Source of the DNA: Fulvimarina sp040239565
Lineage (GTDB): Bacteria > Pseudomonadota > Alphaproteobacteria > Rhizobiales > Rhizobiaceae
Assembly (NCBI RefSeq): GCF_040239565.1
Contig: NZ_JBEHWS010000013.1
Coordinates: forward strand, 1-64,000
Direction of reading: 5' to 3'
DNA length: 64,000 bases
The position numbers were made by a program, and so were the translations under genes. Below, piece by piece: positions 16,316 through 25,623 of the stretch (positions are counted from its first letter, which is position 1; every line of letters starts with the position of its first letter). The notes beneath the pieces are model-generated. The model had not been told where the DNA came from. It saw only the letters and a list, made by a program, of their open reading frames with translations, and made no database searches.

Positions 16316-17710
16316 ATGGAAACATCGCTGCCCCTCGTGACCGAAATTGCCTGGCAAGACCCATTCGAAGCGGCGCGGAAGCTCTACGCGTTCGGTGGTC
16401 TCTCTTTCCTCGACAGTGCGATGGCGCACGAGACTCTGGGCCGCTACTCTTTCGTGGCAGCACGCCCTTTTGCCGTCTTTACGGTCGATGCCGACGGCCC
16501 GGCGCTCTCCGGCGAGCGGATCGACGCCGCTCCACTTCAGGCCCTCAAAGGAGTGCTCGCGCGCCTCGCAATGCCGACGGTCGAGGGCTATCCGCCGTTC
16601 CAGGGCGGTGCGATGGGCTTCATCGCTTACGAATTCGCTCATCACCTCGAGGACCTTGAACCGCCGCAGGATTTCGATCCAGCCAAGCCGACCATGGTCT
16701 TTCCGCTTTACGACGTGGTGCTCGCCTTCGATCACGAAACCAGTAGAGCCTACTGTTTCTCAAACGGCCAACCGGCGAAAGGCGAGGAACAGCGCAAGCA
16801 GGCGGAGCTGCGGCGAGACGATATCCTCGCGGCTCTAGGGTCCCCCCTCCCCGACCTGCCGCCGATCCCGGAAGGCTTCGACTGGCGCTCGAATTTCTTC
16901 GCCAGGGATTACGAAGCGGCGATCGAGGCGACGCGAGAATACGTTCTCGCGGGCGACATCTTCCAGGCGAATATCGCCCAGACGTTCACCAGCCGTCTCC
17001 CCGAGGGCTTCGATCCGCTGGCACTTTATGCTCGGCTTCGCCAAACTAATGCAGCGCCGTTCGGCGCCTTTCTCGATTGCGGAGAGATGGTGGTCGCCAG
17101 CTCTTCGCCGGAGCGCTTTCTGAGCCTCACGGCCGACGGCCATGTGGAGACGCGGCCAATCAAGGGAACGGCGAAGCGCTCTGCCGATGAGGCCGAGGAC
17201 ACCGCGCTTTCGGCCGAATTGCTCGCCTCGGAAAAGGACCGGGCCGAGAACGTGATGATCGTCGATCTGATGCGCAACGACCTGTCGCGGGTCTGCAAGG
17301 CGGACTCGGTCGAAGTGCCGGTGCTGTGCGGGCTCGAGACCTATGCTGCGGTCCATCATCTCGTTTCGGTGGTGACGGGAGAGCTTCAGGCGGAGCTCGG
17401 GCCGGCGGAGCTGATCGGCGCGACCTTCCCCGGCGGATCGATTACCGGAGCGCCGAAAATCCGGGCGATGGACATCATCACCGAGATCGAGAAGACACGG
17501 CGTGGGCCCTATTGCGGCTCGATCGGCTATATCGGATTCGACGGCGCGATGGATCTCAACATCGCGATCCGGACGGTGACCTTCGAGGATGGAACCGCAC
17601 GTCTGGCGGCTGGCGGCGGCATCACCGTCCTCTCCGATCCGAAGGCGGAGTATGAAGAGACCTTCACCAAGGCCACCCGCGTCTTCGCCGCCTTCGAGGA
17701 AGAGGCATGA
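16316..17710 (+). CDS. pabB: Aminodeoxychorismate synthase component I
   Basis: A 464-residue chorismate-utilising enzyme making 4-amino-4-deoxychorismate for folate with ammonia from PabA. Seen: an N-terminal Anth_synt_I-type region with GGAMGFIAYEF, then the catalytic domain with AGDIFQANIAQ, SSSPERFL, ETRPIKGTAKR (PIKG lysine typical of PabB rather than the PIRG of TrpE), MIVDLMRNDLSRVC, TFPGGSITGAPKIRAM and YCGSIGYIG. The ATG at 16316 follows AAGGGGG by 12 bases; an upstream in-frame ATG at 16259 is less likely. The stop overlaps pabA by four bases. Confidence 0.95.
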   Translation: METSLPLVTEIAWQDPFEAARKLYAFGGLSFLDSAMAHETLGRYSFVAARPFAVFTVDADGPALSGERIDAAPLQALKGVLARLAMPTVEGYPPFQGGAMGFIAYEFAHHLEDLEPPQDFDPAKPTMVFPLYDVVLAFDHETSRAYCFSNGQPAKGEEQRKQAELRRDDILAALGSPLPDLPPIPEGFDWRSNFFARDYEAAIEATREYVLAGDIFQANIAQTFTSRLPEGFDPLALYARLRQTNAAPFGAFLDCGEMVVASSSPERFLSLTADGHVETRPIKGTAKRSADEAEDTALSAELLASEKDRAENVMIVDLMRNDLSRVCKADSVEVPVLCGLETYAAVHHLVSVVTGELQAELGPAELIGATFPGGSITGAPKIRAMDIITEIEKTRRGPYCGSIGYIGFDGAMDLNIAIRTVTFEDGTARLAAGGGITVLSDPKAEYEETFTKATRVFAAFEEEA

Positions 17711-18303
17711 AGGTTCTCGTTCTCGACAACTATGACAGCTTCGTCTTCAACGTCGGACGATATCTTGAGCGCCTCGGCGCCGAGCTCGTGGTGCGCCGGA
17801 ACGACAAGGTGAGCGTGGCGGAGGCTGAAGCGCTGGAGGCGGACGCGATCGTGGTCTCGCCGGGTCCCTGCTCGCCGAAAGAGGCAGGCATCTCCTGCGA
17901 TGTCGTGCGGACACTTTCCGGCCGGGTGCCGATCCTCGGCGTTTGTCTCGGTCACCAGGTGATCGGCGACGTCTTCGAGGGTCATGTGACCCGGGCACTG
18001 CGGCCGATGCATGGTCGGGCTTCGGCCATGATGCACGAAGGCGCGAACCTCTTCCAAGGCCTCGCGCCCGAAACGAAGGCGGGGCGCTATCACTCACTCA
18101 TCGTGGAAGAAACGCAGGCGATGCACGAGCACCTGAGTGTGGATGCCCGCTCGCCGGATGGGGAGATCATGGCGCTGACCCATCGCAGCCATCCGACTTT
18201 CGGCGTGCAGTTTCATCCCGAGTCGATCCTGACGGAGGACGGAACAAAGATCCTTTCCAACTTCCTCGAACGCGCTCGGACCTTCGCCAAGGAACGGGCA
18301 TGA
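17707..18303 (+). CDS. pabA: Aminodeoxychorismate synthase component II (glutamine amidotransferase)
   Basis: A 198-residue class I glutamine amidotransferase that supplies ammonia to PabB. Catalytic residues: Cys in GVCLGHQ, His and Glu in FHPES. The N-terminal LVLDNYDSFVFN and the SPGPCSPKEAG oxyanion element are canonical. It overlaps pabB and pabC by four bases at both ends, so the three subunits are translationally coupled. PabA and TrpG are near-identical in type; the pabB and pabC neighbours decide the name, though dual use in tryptophan synthesis is possible. Confidence 0.94.
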   Translation: MKVLVLDNYDSFVFNVGRYLERLGAELVVRRNDKVSVAEAEALEADAIVVSPGPCSPKEAGISCDVVRTLSGRVPILGVCLGHQVIGDVFEGHVTRALRPMHGRASAMMHEGANLFQGLAPETKAGRYHSLIVEETQAMHEHLSVDARSPDGEIMALTHRSHPTFGVQFHPESILTEDGTKILSNFLERARTFAKERA

Positions 18304-19181
18304 GCGCGCCGGTCTGGCTTGGCGACCGGCTTGTTGCGGCAGAGGACGCATGGATCGATCCGACCGATCGGGGCTTCACACTCGGCGACGGATGCTTCGA
18401 TACCGCCCTGACAATAGACGGACGGGTTTTTCGGGCAGACCAACACCTCGATCGGCTGGCGGCGACCTGTGCGGCGCTTTCGCTGCCGGTGGCGCGCGAG
18501 ACGTTGGAGGCTGCGCAATCCGCGCTTGCCGGCGAGATCGTGCACGGGTCGATCCGGCTCACCGTGACGCGCGGGACTGGAGCGCGAGGCCTTGCCCTGC
18601 CCGCCGATCCGAAGCCGACGCTCTTCGGCTCGGCCTCGCCGCTCGCACCGCAGCTGATGTTCAAGCCGATGACGCTGGTTCTGGCCGAAACGCGGCGCAA
18701 CGAGACGTCGCCGACGGCACGGCTGAAGACGCTCTCCTATCTCGACGCGATCCTCGAAACGAATCGGGCGAAGCAGGCCGGGGCCGACGAGCCGTTGTTT
18801 CTGAACACGAAAAACGAGATCGCGTGCTCTGCACTGGCGAATGTCTTTCTAATGGCTGAACACGATATCGTGACACCGCCACTCACATCGGGGACGTTGG
18901 ACGGCGTGATGCGCAGATTTCTAATAGAGACGATCGAGGAGGTTGAGAGCGCTGTCCGGGTGGAGCCGATCGTTTGGGACGCAGCCAGAACGGGCCGATT
19001 CCTGCTGACGAATTCGCTCCGCTTGATCTCGCCAGCGCGTGTATCCGGATCGCCGCCGCTTAGCGCCGAGCAGAATGAGTTTGTCCGGTCGCTGATGGAT
19101 CGGACATGTCTCACGATTCGTGAGGCCTGCGGCACCGATCCGCGCGAACTCGGCGCCGAAATCCCCGATCTCAGCGCCTGA
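18300..19181 (+). CDS. pabC: 4-amino-4-deoxychorismate lyase (class IV PLP enzyme)
   Basis: A 293-residue branched-chain-aminotransferase-fold PLP enzyme. It should remove pyruvate from aminodeoxychorismate to give p-aminobenzoate. Motifs: DRGFTLGDGCFDT near the N-terminus, RLTVTRGTG, the PLP lysine in RLKTLSYLDAIL, and NEIACSALANVFL with SGTLDGVMRR. The ATG overlaps the pabA stop (ATGA). The pabB-pabA-pabC order fixes the assignment, although class IV sequences alone cannot fully exclude D-amino-acid transaminase. Its 3' end overlaps the convergent DHFR-like gene by 11 bases. Confidence 0.9.
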   Translation: MSAPVWLGDRLVAAEDAWIDPTDRGFTLGDGCFDTALTIDGRVFRADQHLDRLAATCAALSLPVARETLEAAQSALAGEIVHGSIRLTVTRGTGARGLALPADPKPTLFGSASPLAPQLMFKPMTLVLAETRRNETSPTARLKTLSYLDAILETNRAKQAGADEPLFLNTKNEIACSALANVFLMAEHDIVTPPLTSGTLDGVMRRFLIETIEEVESAVRVEPIVWDAARTGRFLLTNSLRLISPARVSGSPPLSAEQNEFVRSLMDRTCLTIREACGTDPRELGAEIPDLSA

Positions 19182-19587
19182 CGGAGTGGTTGCCTCCGGC
19201 AAGAAGCCAGGCCGGATCGAACCAGGTATCGGCCTCCCCGTCATAGGGTAACCTATTGATATCCCAATGTCTTACGTATTTCGCATAGGCATCCCAGACT
19301 GACGGACCACCACCGACGAAGACGACGCGCTCGCCGAAGCGCGACAGAACTTCCTCGGGGTCGTCGGAGGAGCGAATGGTGACGATCGTCCGGTGTTCGT
19401 GCGCAAAATCCGGAAAGGACGCGACTGTCTTGGGGCCGCAGATCAGGACATGGCCGCGCGTGATTTCGAAGAAGCGTTCGACGTCCTCGACATAGGCGCG
19501 ATCGCTGTTTCCCTCCCACGGCATTCCGCCGTCGAGACCGAGTTGCCCGCTCTGCCCGATCGCGCAGATCACGCGGATATCCGCCAT
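19171..19587 (-). CDS. Short dihydrofolate reductase-like protein
   Basis: A 138-residue protein with a DHFR fold signature, shorter than the usual 155-165 residues. Seen: VICAIGQSGQLGLDGGMPWEGNSD, where D29 sits five residues after the Trp as the catalytic Asp27 does in E. coli FolA; RGHVLICGPKT (the GRxT-like cofactor turn); VVFVGGGPSVW (the GG dinucleotide-binding turn); and a C-terminal ADTWFDPAW strand. The central region is shortened. It lies tail to tail with the pabBAC operon, so a role in folate metabolism is plausible. It may be a divergent second DHFR or a specialised paralogue. Confidence 0.72.
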   Translation of the reverse strand: MADIRVICAIGQSGQLGLDGGMPWEGNSDRAYVEDVERFFEITRGHVLICGPKTVASFPDFAHEHRTIVTIRSSDDPEEVLSRFGERVVFVGGGPSVWDAYAKYVRHWDINRLPYDGEADTWFDPAWLLAGGNHSVRR

Positions 19588-19709
19588 GCCATTCCCCCAA
19601 AATCGACACGTTTTCCGCGTCTGTCACACATCCTCCGGACCGAAAAAATCGTTTGGAGAATATAACTTAGTTTAATGTGTACCCGGCAAAACTGCGCGAA
19701 GGTGGCGAC

Positions 19710-20192
19710 ATGGATTTGAACATCGACCCCCTCATCGCGACCACCGAGGATCGACCGTCAGATACCGAGACGGTAACCTCGCTGCTCGCCATCGCCAAGT
19801 CGACGCGCGCCTTCATCGCGCTTCTTTTGTCCGACATTGACCTGCATCCCGGTCAGGATCAATTGCTCGTCCGTTTGCTGCCAAACGAACCCGTCAGCGT
19901 GTCCGTTCTCGCGGAAGACCTGAGCGTTCGCCCCTCGACCATCTCGAAGATGCTCGACCGACTCATCGAGAAGGGTCTCGTGGAGCGCGGAGCGCACAAG
20001 GTCGACCTGCGGCGCACCATGGTCCAGCTCACGCCGAAGGGCGAGCAGGCACGGGATAAGGTCTACGAGGTCTGGCGCAAACTCGACGTCGATCTGATCG
20101 GTGCCCTCGACGAAAAAGAGCGTGTTGTGCTCGGCGAGTCCCTCAGCAAAATCGAGACTCTCCTCTCCCAGCGCCTGCGCCGGCTTCGCTAA
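19710..20192 (+). CDS. MarR-family transcriptional regulator
   Basis: A 160-residue winged-helix protein. The recognition region is VSVLAEDLSVRPSTISKMLDRLIEKGLVER followed by the DLRRTMVQLTPKGEQ wing, the standard MarR core, with helical dimerisation segments at both ends. Start at the ATG at 19710 with AAGGTGG just before it. It is divergent from the DHFR-like gene; the shared 122-base spacer is AT-rich (AATATAACTTAGTTTAATG) and probably holds both promoters and its own operator. The ligand is unknown. It could control either neighbour or the opg operon downstream. Confidence 0.88.
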   Translation: MDLNIDPLIATTEDRPSDTETVTSLLAIAKSTRAFIALLLSDIDLHPGQDQLLVRLLPNEPVSVSVLAEDLSVRPSTISKMLDRLIEKGLVERGAHKVDLRRTMVQLTPKGEQARDKVYEVWRKLDVDLIGALDEKERVVLGESLSKIETLLSQRLRRLR

Positions 20193-20345
20193 CCTTAAGC
20201 CGGCAAAAGACTCTTCTGAGCCCTGCAAAATTGTTGAGCAAGGATTGCATATTATGCGATCCATTTGTGCTGCGGTGCACTTTTCGCGGCACTCACTGCC
20301 GACTATCTTGGCGGCAGAGCTCAAACAAGGGACCTACAGGCCAAC

Positions 20346-21956
20346 GTGCTCAGACCACTTCATATCACGCGCCGCCAAGCACTCGGTGGCGGTTTCGCCG
20401 CCATGCTTTTTCCGTTTTCGTCGAGTTTCGCAGCAGATGACGAAAAAGCTGCAAGCAAGGCTGGAAATTCGGCAGAGACGGCAGCGTCCGAACCTCTGAC
20501 GTTCGATCGGCTCAGCGAAAAAATGGCTGAGAAGGCGAAACAGCCTTACGTCGAGCCGGAAAGCCCGCTTCCTGAAATCGTTCAGGATCTCACCTACGAT
20601 CAACATCGGGCGATCGCATACCGTCCAGATCATGCGCTCTGGCGCGCCGAGCCGGTCGATTTCCACCTTCAGGCCTTCTATCCGGGCTGGGTTTTCAACG
20701 ATACCGCCACTGTCGCCATCGGTCGGGATGGACACTACGAACCCCACATCTTTCAGGCCGACGATTTTGAATATCGTCCCCCACTGAATCCCGCCGACTT
20801 CGACGATATCAGCTTTCCGGGCGTCGCCGGTTTCCGCATCCATGCCCCGCTGGAGCGACCTGACTACTTCGATGAACTCGTCACGTTCCTCGGCGCCAGC
20901 TATTTTCGGGCGCTTGGCATGGGAACGCGCTACGGCCTGTCGGCACGCGGGCTTGCCATCAATACGGCGACGTCAGAAGAGACCGAGGAATTTCCTCACT
21001 TCACCGCGTTCTATATCGATGCTCCAAAGCCTGGTGAGAATTCGATCCGGCTGATGGCTGAGCTTGAAAGCCCCAGTGTTGCCGGCGCCTACGAATTCGT
21101 CATCACGCCCGGCCCGCAGACGGTGATGACATGCCGGCAGAGACTGTATTTCCGGGAGACCGTCGCACGACTGGGTATCGCGCCGCTGACCTCCATGTTT
21201 ACCTTCGGCGAGAACGATCGCGCGGACCATGACGATTTCCGTCCGGAGGTTCACGATAGCGACGGGCTCTTCATCGAACGGGCGAATGGCGAGCAGTTCT
21301 GGCGACCACTCCAGAATCCGCAGCAGCTGTCTCTCTCCTTCATCGGAGAGATCAATCCAAAAAGTTTCGGGCTGCTGCAGCGCGATCGTTCCTTCGAAAG
21401 CTATCAGGACACTGAATCGCGATACGAACTTCGGCCGTCCCTTCTGATCGAGCCGATTGGCGAGTGGGGCGCGGGAACCGTCGAGCTGGTGGAAATTCCG
21501 ACTGCCACCGAGACGAATGACAATATTGTCGCCTTCTGGATACCGGAGGAACGCGCGGAGGCGGGCTCGTCGATGGAGTTCGCCTATCGCATGCGCTGGG
21601 GTCTCGACGTCGAACCCGCTCAGGACCGAGCGCGCGTTTCCTCGACCCTGTCGGGCGTTGGCGGCAATGCAGCGGACACCGACGAACAGCAGCTGACGCG
21701 GCGTCTGGTCGTCAATTTCACCGGCGGCCCCGCCGCTGATCTGCCGGACAACGCCAAGGTCGAACCGGAGATAGAAGTGACATCGGCGGGAAGGCTTGTG
21801 AACAGTGCCGTTTCGCGCCTTCCGGACGGGGGTTGGCGCGTTTCACTAGAACTTGAACGTGTCGAGGAACGACCTGTCGAACTTCGCGTTAGACTCACCA
21901 TGTTGCGGCGCACTATAAGCGAGACATGGATTTATCAATGGACTACAGAAGCGTGA
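20346..21956 (+). CDS. opgG: Periplasmic glucan biosynthesis protein OpgG/MdoG family
   Basis: A 536-residue exported protein for osmoregulated periplasmic glucans. The N-terminus has a twin-arginine-type signal (ITRRQALGGGFAAMLF) with cleavage near SSSFAAD, so it is probably Tat-exported as OpgD is. The family core is clear: FDRLSEKMAEKAKQPY, LTYDQHRAIAYRPDHALWR, FQADDFEY, FLGASYFRALGMGTRYGLSARGLAI, PLTSMFTFGEN, a late WRPLQNPQQLSLS, and LDVEPAQDRARV. The start is taken as the GTG at 20346, which places the RR motif near the N-terminus; an upstream TTG (20265) is also in frame. First gene of the opg operon. G and D paralogues cannot be told apart by eye. Confidence 0.9.
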   Translation: MLRPLHITRRQALGGGFAAMLFPFSSSFAADDEKAASKAGNSAETAASEPLTFDRLSEKMAEKAKQPYVEPESPLPEIVQDLTYDQHRAIAYRPDHALWRAEPVDFHLQAFYPGWVFNDTATVAIGRDGHYEPHIFQADDFEYRPPLNPADFDDISFPGVAGFRIHAPLERPDYFDELVTFLGASYFRALGMGTRYGLSARGLAINTATSEETEEFPHFTAFYIDAPKPGENSIRLMAELESPSVAGAYEFVITPGPQTVMTCRQRLYFRETVARLGIAPLTSMFTFGENDRADHDDFRPEVHDSDGLFIERANGEQFWRPLQNPQQLSLSFIGEINPKSFGLLQRDRSFESYQDTESRYELRPSLLIEPIGEWGAGTVELVEIPTATETNDNIVAFWIPEERAEAGSSMEFAYRMRWGLDVEPAQDRARVSSTLSGVGGNAADTDEQQLTRRLVVNFTGGPAADLPDNAKVEPEIEVTSAGRLVNSAVSRLPDGGWRVSLELERVEERPVELRVRLTMLRRTISETWIYQWTTEA

Positions 21957-22279
21957 GTGTCTTATCCTGGAACAACGACGAAACTCCGCTCTCCATAGTG
22001 GATGTCGTCCTGGGTTCGTATTCGCCTGATACGATCGATGTGCACCGCGCGATCGGCAAGCGTCTCTCGGAATCCGAACTACACCAGCCCGTCGACAAGG
22101 TGATCTCCGACGCCAGAGCCGGCGAGAAATGGGCAACGGATATCATCGAGACCGTCGAACTGCCCGCACCGACGGCAAGATTGCCGATGCCCGAGCAGGA
22201 TTTCGGCACGGGTCGTTTCCATGCTTGGCTAACGAACCTTTTCACAAGGCTCGTGCCGACCTCAAGGCGTCACGCGTAA
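21926..22279 (+). CDS. Small unknown protein between opgG and opgH (opgI position)
   Basis: A 117-residue soluble protein starting inside the 3' end of opgG (31-base overlap), which implies coupled translation. The second in-frame ATG at 21938 is an alternative start. No signal peptide, membrane segment or known motif is visible. It begins with VSVLSWNNDETPLSIVDVVLGS and ends in basic residues. The Rhodobacter sphaeroides glucan operon is opgGIHDC, with an unexplained opgI in this position, so this may be its counterpart, but I cannot confirm homology. Confidence 0.6.
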   Translation: MDLSMDYRSVSVLSWNNDETPLSIVDVVLGSYSPDTIDVHRAIGKRLSESELHQPVDKVISDARAGEKWATDIIETVELPAPTARLPMPEQDFGTGRFHAWLTNLFTRLVPTSRRHA

Positions 22280-22509
22280 GCCGATTGCAGCGCAGTAGGG
22301 CGCAACAATACTTCGATAGATGAGATGCGCCGATTATGGGCGCGTTCCCTCCGCAGCGAACGCGCCTTTGACAGATGAACCGCCTGGAAAGACGCTTTGT
22401 GTCGGTGGAGTTGCGTAAGATCCCTAACCCTCGTTAAAAGCGGTCAAGCAGCACGTTTTGAAGGGACATTTCAGGGCGAGCAGCAATCGAGGCTCACCTT
22501 CAGTCGGGA

Positions 22510-24354
22510 GTGGATGACCACTTGATCGCTATTCTCCGTACGGCATTCTGTGTCAGCGCGGCGCTCCTCTCCCTTGTTGCAGCGTTTCTCTTCTTCACCG
22601 TCATTACCGCTAACGGCACGACCAGCTTCCACATTCTGCAGACGGCGCTTCTGCTGATCTGTTGTGGCTGGCTCGCCTGGGGCTTCATGACGGCATGTTT
22701 CGGCATGATCGCCGCAATGAAGAGCCCCCCCGGCAGGATACGCAGCCGATATCAACCGATTTCGGTCACCGCCATTCTCGTTCCGGTCTATAACGAGGAC
22801 GCCGACTCGGTGTGCGCGCGAGTCGCCGCAATGGCGGAAGGCCTTCGCAAGATCGGGCGCCTCGACTCCTTTCATTTCTACATCCTGAGCGACTCCACAA
22901 AACCCGAATGCGTTGATGACGAGGAGCGGGCATTTCGCTTCCTTCTACGCAAGCTGAAGCTCGCTGGTCGGCTATTTTATCGCCATCGTGCGAAAAATAC
23001 CGGGCGCAAGGCCGGCAATATCGCCGATTTCGTCACCAATCACGGCGGCGCCTATTCGTACATGCTGGTGCTCGACGCCGACAGCCTGATGGTGCCAGAG
23101 ACAATCCTGGAAATGGTCGCCCGTATGGACGACGAGCCGGACCTCGCCCTGTTGCAGTCCCAACCGCTCATCATCAATCGCCGAACCATGTTCGGCCGGG
23201 CTCTCCAATTCTCGGCGGCAATCTTCTCGCCGATCTTTTCGCGCGGCCTGGCTTCGCTACAGGGCCGGGAAGGACCGTTCTGGGGCCATAATGCAATCAT
23301 CCGGACGCGGGCCTTCGCAGCCCATTGCGGCCTGCCCGGCCTCCCGGGCAAACCGCCTCTTGGCGGTCAGATTTTAAGTCACGACTACGTCGAGGCGGCT
23401 CTCCTTGCACGGGCCGGGCTGATTGTCCGCGTCGACCCGGATTTGCCGGGCTCTTTCGAGGAAGCCCCGGCTAATGTCATCGAATATGCCAAACGGGACC
23501 GCCGCTGGTGCCAGGGCAATCTCCAACATGGCCGTCTCCTTGCCGCACGCGGGCTGAAGACCTGGAACCGGATCCAGCTTTCGGCCGGCATCATGGCCTA
23601 TCTCGCATCCCCCATCTGGCTGATGTTTCTGATCGTCAGCCTGATCGACCCGATCATTGCCCCCGAGCCAAATTACTTCCCTGCCGACTCGCTCTTCCCT
23701 GTTTTTCCCAAGCCGGAAACGCAAAAGGCGCTGCTGCTTCTCTTCGGTATCTTCGTTCTGCTGCTGCTGCCAAAGACGCTGATCACCTTCGCATCTGCCT
23801 TCTCGCGAAGGCGCAAGGCGTTTGGTGGAACGATCCGTGTGGTTGCCAGTGCCACCGTCGAACTGGTTCTGACTTCGCTTCTCGCGCCGATCACCATGAT
23901 GATGCAGTCGAAAGCGATCGGGGAAATCCTGATCGGCGCCGACTCAGGCTGGCCGGCAACCGATCGCGAGGATCAGGGCGTTCCACTAAAAACCGCCTTT
24001 GCCGCCAGCTGGTGGATGGTGACCGCCGGCGCCGCGGTTCTCTACGCAGCCTATTACTACGCGCCGGAAATCCTCCTCTGGACATTGCCGATAGCCATGC
24101 CGCTGGTGATTGCGCCGCTCCTGATCTCGATCACTGCGAGCCCGCTCCTCGGCGACGTCATGAACCGGATCGGCCTTTTCCGGACGCCTTTCGAGATCGA
24201 GCCCCATCCAGTGATCCTCTCGGCCGATCGCTGGCGGGAGGCATTGTCCGGCCCGGATGATCCGGCCGCTCCCAAAAAAGCCGTGATCGAGGCCGCTAGC
24301 GAAGCGGGAGCATCCACTCTCGCCTCACCGCCTGCTGCATCGAACAAACCATGA
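22510..24354 (+). CDS. opgH: Glucan beta-glucosyltransferase OpgH/MdoH
   Basis: A 614-residue membrane glycosyltransferase (GT2) that polymerises UDP-glucose into the periplasmic glucan backbone and threads it across the inner membrane. Seen: two N-terminal membrane segments, VPVYNEDADSVCARV, the LDADSLM metal-binding Asp motif, QSQPLIINRRTMFGRALQF, the PGSFEEAPANVIEYAKRD region and RRWCQGN (Q-x-x-R-W equivalent), then about five C-terminal membrane segments. It is shorter than the enterobacterial protein (about 850) because the long N-terminal cytoplasmic part is missing, as in other alphaproteobacteria. The GTG start at 22510 is used. It overlaps opgC by four bases. Confidence 0.93.
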   Translation: MDDHLIAILRTAFCVSAALLSLVAAFLFFTVITANGTTSFHILQTALLLICCGWLAWGFMTACFGMIAAMKSPPGRIRSRYQPISVTAILVPVYNEDADSVCARVAAMAEGLRKIGRLDSFHFYILSDSTKPECVDDEERAFRFLLRKLKLAGRLFYRHRAKNTGRKAGNIADFVTNHGGAYSYMLVLDADSLMVPETILEMVARMDDEPDLALLQSQPLIINRRTMFGRALQFSAAIFSPIFSRGLASLQGREGPFWGHNAIIRTRAFAAHCGLPGLPGKPPLGGQILSHDYVEAALLARAGLIVRVDPDLPGSFEEAPANVIEYAKRDRRWCQGNLQHGRLLAARGLKTWNRIQLSAGIMAYLASPIWLMFLIVSLIDPIIAPEPNYFPADSLFPVFPKPETQKALLLLFGIFVLLLLPKTLITFASAFSRRRKAFGGTIRVVASATVELVLTSLLAPITMMMQSKAIGEILIGADSGWPATDREDQGVPLKTAFAASWWMVTAGAAVLYAAYYYAPEILLWTLPIAMPLVIAPLLISITASPLLGDVMNRIGLFRTPFEIEPHPVILSADRWREALSGPDDPAAPKKAVIEAASEAGASTLASPPAASNKP

Positions 24355-25571
24355 CGATCGTCGCCCCTAAGCCTGCCACTTCCCGAGACAACCGTATCGA
24401 CTTCTGGCGCGGCGTCGCGCTGATCATGATCTTCATCAATCATGTGCCCGGTAATTTCTGGGAGCGATACACCTCGCGCAATTTCGGCTTTTCGGACGCG
24501 GCCGAGCTTTTCGTCTTCCTTGCCGGTTTTGCCGCCGCCTTCGCCTATGGCCGGCCCTTCCTGGCCGGGCAGAAGCTGTTTGCGACCGTAAAGGCGCTGC
24601 GCCGGGCGGGAACGCTGCTTCTCGTTCAGATGACACTGACCGTGCTCGCCATCGGCCTCTTCGCCTGGGCAGCGCTTGCCTTCGGCGAAGGCGAATTGAT
24701 GCGGCGGATGAACCTTGCCGCGCTGTCTGACGAGCCGCTGGAGGCCTATTTCGGCCTCGCGAGTTTCGGCCACCAGTTCGGCTATTTGAATATCCTGCCG
24801 ATGTATATCGCGCTGCTCATCATGGCGCCGGTCCATCTCTGGCTCGCCTCGATCAGTCGCGAGTTGATGCTGGGCTCGGCCATCGCGCTCTGGGCTGCAT
24901 CCTGGGCGTTCTATCTGAACATTCCCGCCTTCCCGAACCCCGGCGGCTGGTTCTTCAATCCGATCGCCTGGCAGGTGATCTTCGCAGCCGGCCTTTACGG
25001 CGGATTGAGGAAGGCGAGCGGCAAGCCTTCGGTACCTTACAAGCCCTGGCTTCTGGGACTGGCCCTCGCCTATCTGCTGTTTGCCTTCGTGACGACGCGT
25101 TACGGCCTGTGGTTCCTGATCTACGGGCTGGATCCCCTTCCCCCGGCGATCGCCAGTCTCGACAAGACCTTCGCTGCCGTGCCACGGGTGCTCCACGTGC
25201 TCGCGCTCGCCTATGTCTTCGCCAATGCGGCAAGCCACTCGCCCTTCGCGAATATTGATCGCAGCAACATCGTCGCGGCCATGGGGCGGCACTCTCTGCC
25301 GGTTTTCGCCTTCGGTACGATGCTGTCGCTGATCTGCCAGGTGATCAAATTCGGCCGCGAGCAGGAATTTTTCTTCGACACCGGCCTGCTGCTGGCCGGC
25401 CTTGCGCTGCAGTTCGCTCTTGTCCTCTGGCTCGAATGGTGGGGCTCGTATCAGAAGACGGTGGCGAAGAGCCGTGAAGCAAAAGCCGCTCCCGCTGCAC
25501 CGGCGATGCGGAGCGCTCAGCTGCCTGACGCCACCCCGGCCGTTTATTCCGAAAAGGCCGCCGCACGCTGA
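24351..25571 (+). CDS. opgC: OpgC-family membrane acyl/succinyl transferase for periplasmic glucan
   Basis: A 406-residue polytopic membrane protein with about ten hydrophobic segments. The OpgC family start is clear: RDNRIDFWRGVALIMIFINHVPGN, with the R-x-D-x-x-R-G and N-H motif of acyltransferase-3-like enzymes, then NFGFSDAAELFVFLAGFAAAFAYG. OpgC adds succinyl groups to periplasmic glucans in other bacteria, making them anionic. It starts at an ATG overlapping the opgH stop (ATGA) and is last in the operon. The alanine-rich cytoplasmic tail (about 30 residues) has no known role. Confidence 0.9.
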   Translation: MTIVAPKPATSRDNRIDFWRGVALIMIFINHVPGNFWERYTSRNFGFSDAAELFVFLAGFAAAFAYGRPFLAGQKLFATVKALRRAGTLLLVQMTLTVLAIGLFAWAALAFGEGELMRRMNLAALSDEPLEAYFGLASFGHQFGYLNILPMYIALLIMAPVHLWLASISRELMLGSAIALWAASWAFYLNIPAFPNPGGWFFNPIAWQVIFAAGLYGGLRKASGKPSVPYKPWLLGLALAYLLFAFVTTRYGLWFLIYGLDPLPPAIASLDKTFAAVPRVLHVLALAYVFANAASHSPFANIDRSNIVAAMGRHSLPVFAFGTMLSLICQVIKFGREQEFFFDTGLLLAGLALQFALVLWLEWWGSYQKTVAKSREAKAAPAAPAMRSAQLPDATPAVYSEKAAAR

Positions 25572-25623
25572 CGCATTCGCGCTTGTCGCCCGCGCGTGTT
25601 TGGTTTAGGCGGTTGGCTCGGCC

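Noticed and set aside
24057..25292. 411-residue minus-strand frame opposite opgH/opgC
   Set aside because: Antisense composition artefact; the plus-strand genes have clear family motifs and 4-base coupling.
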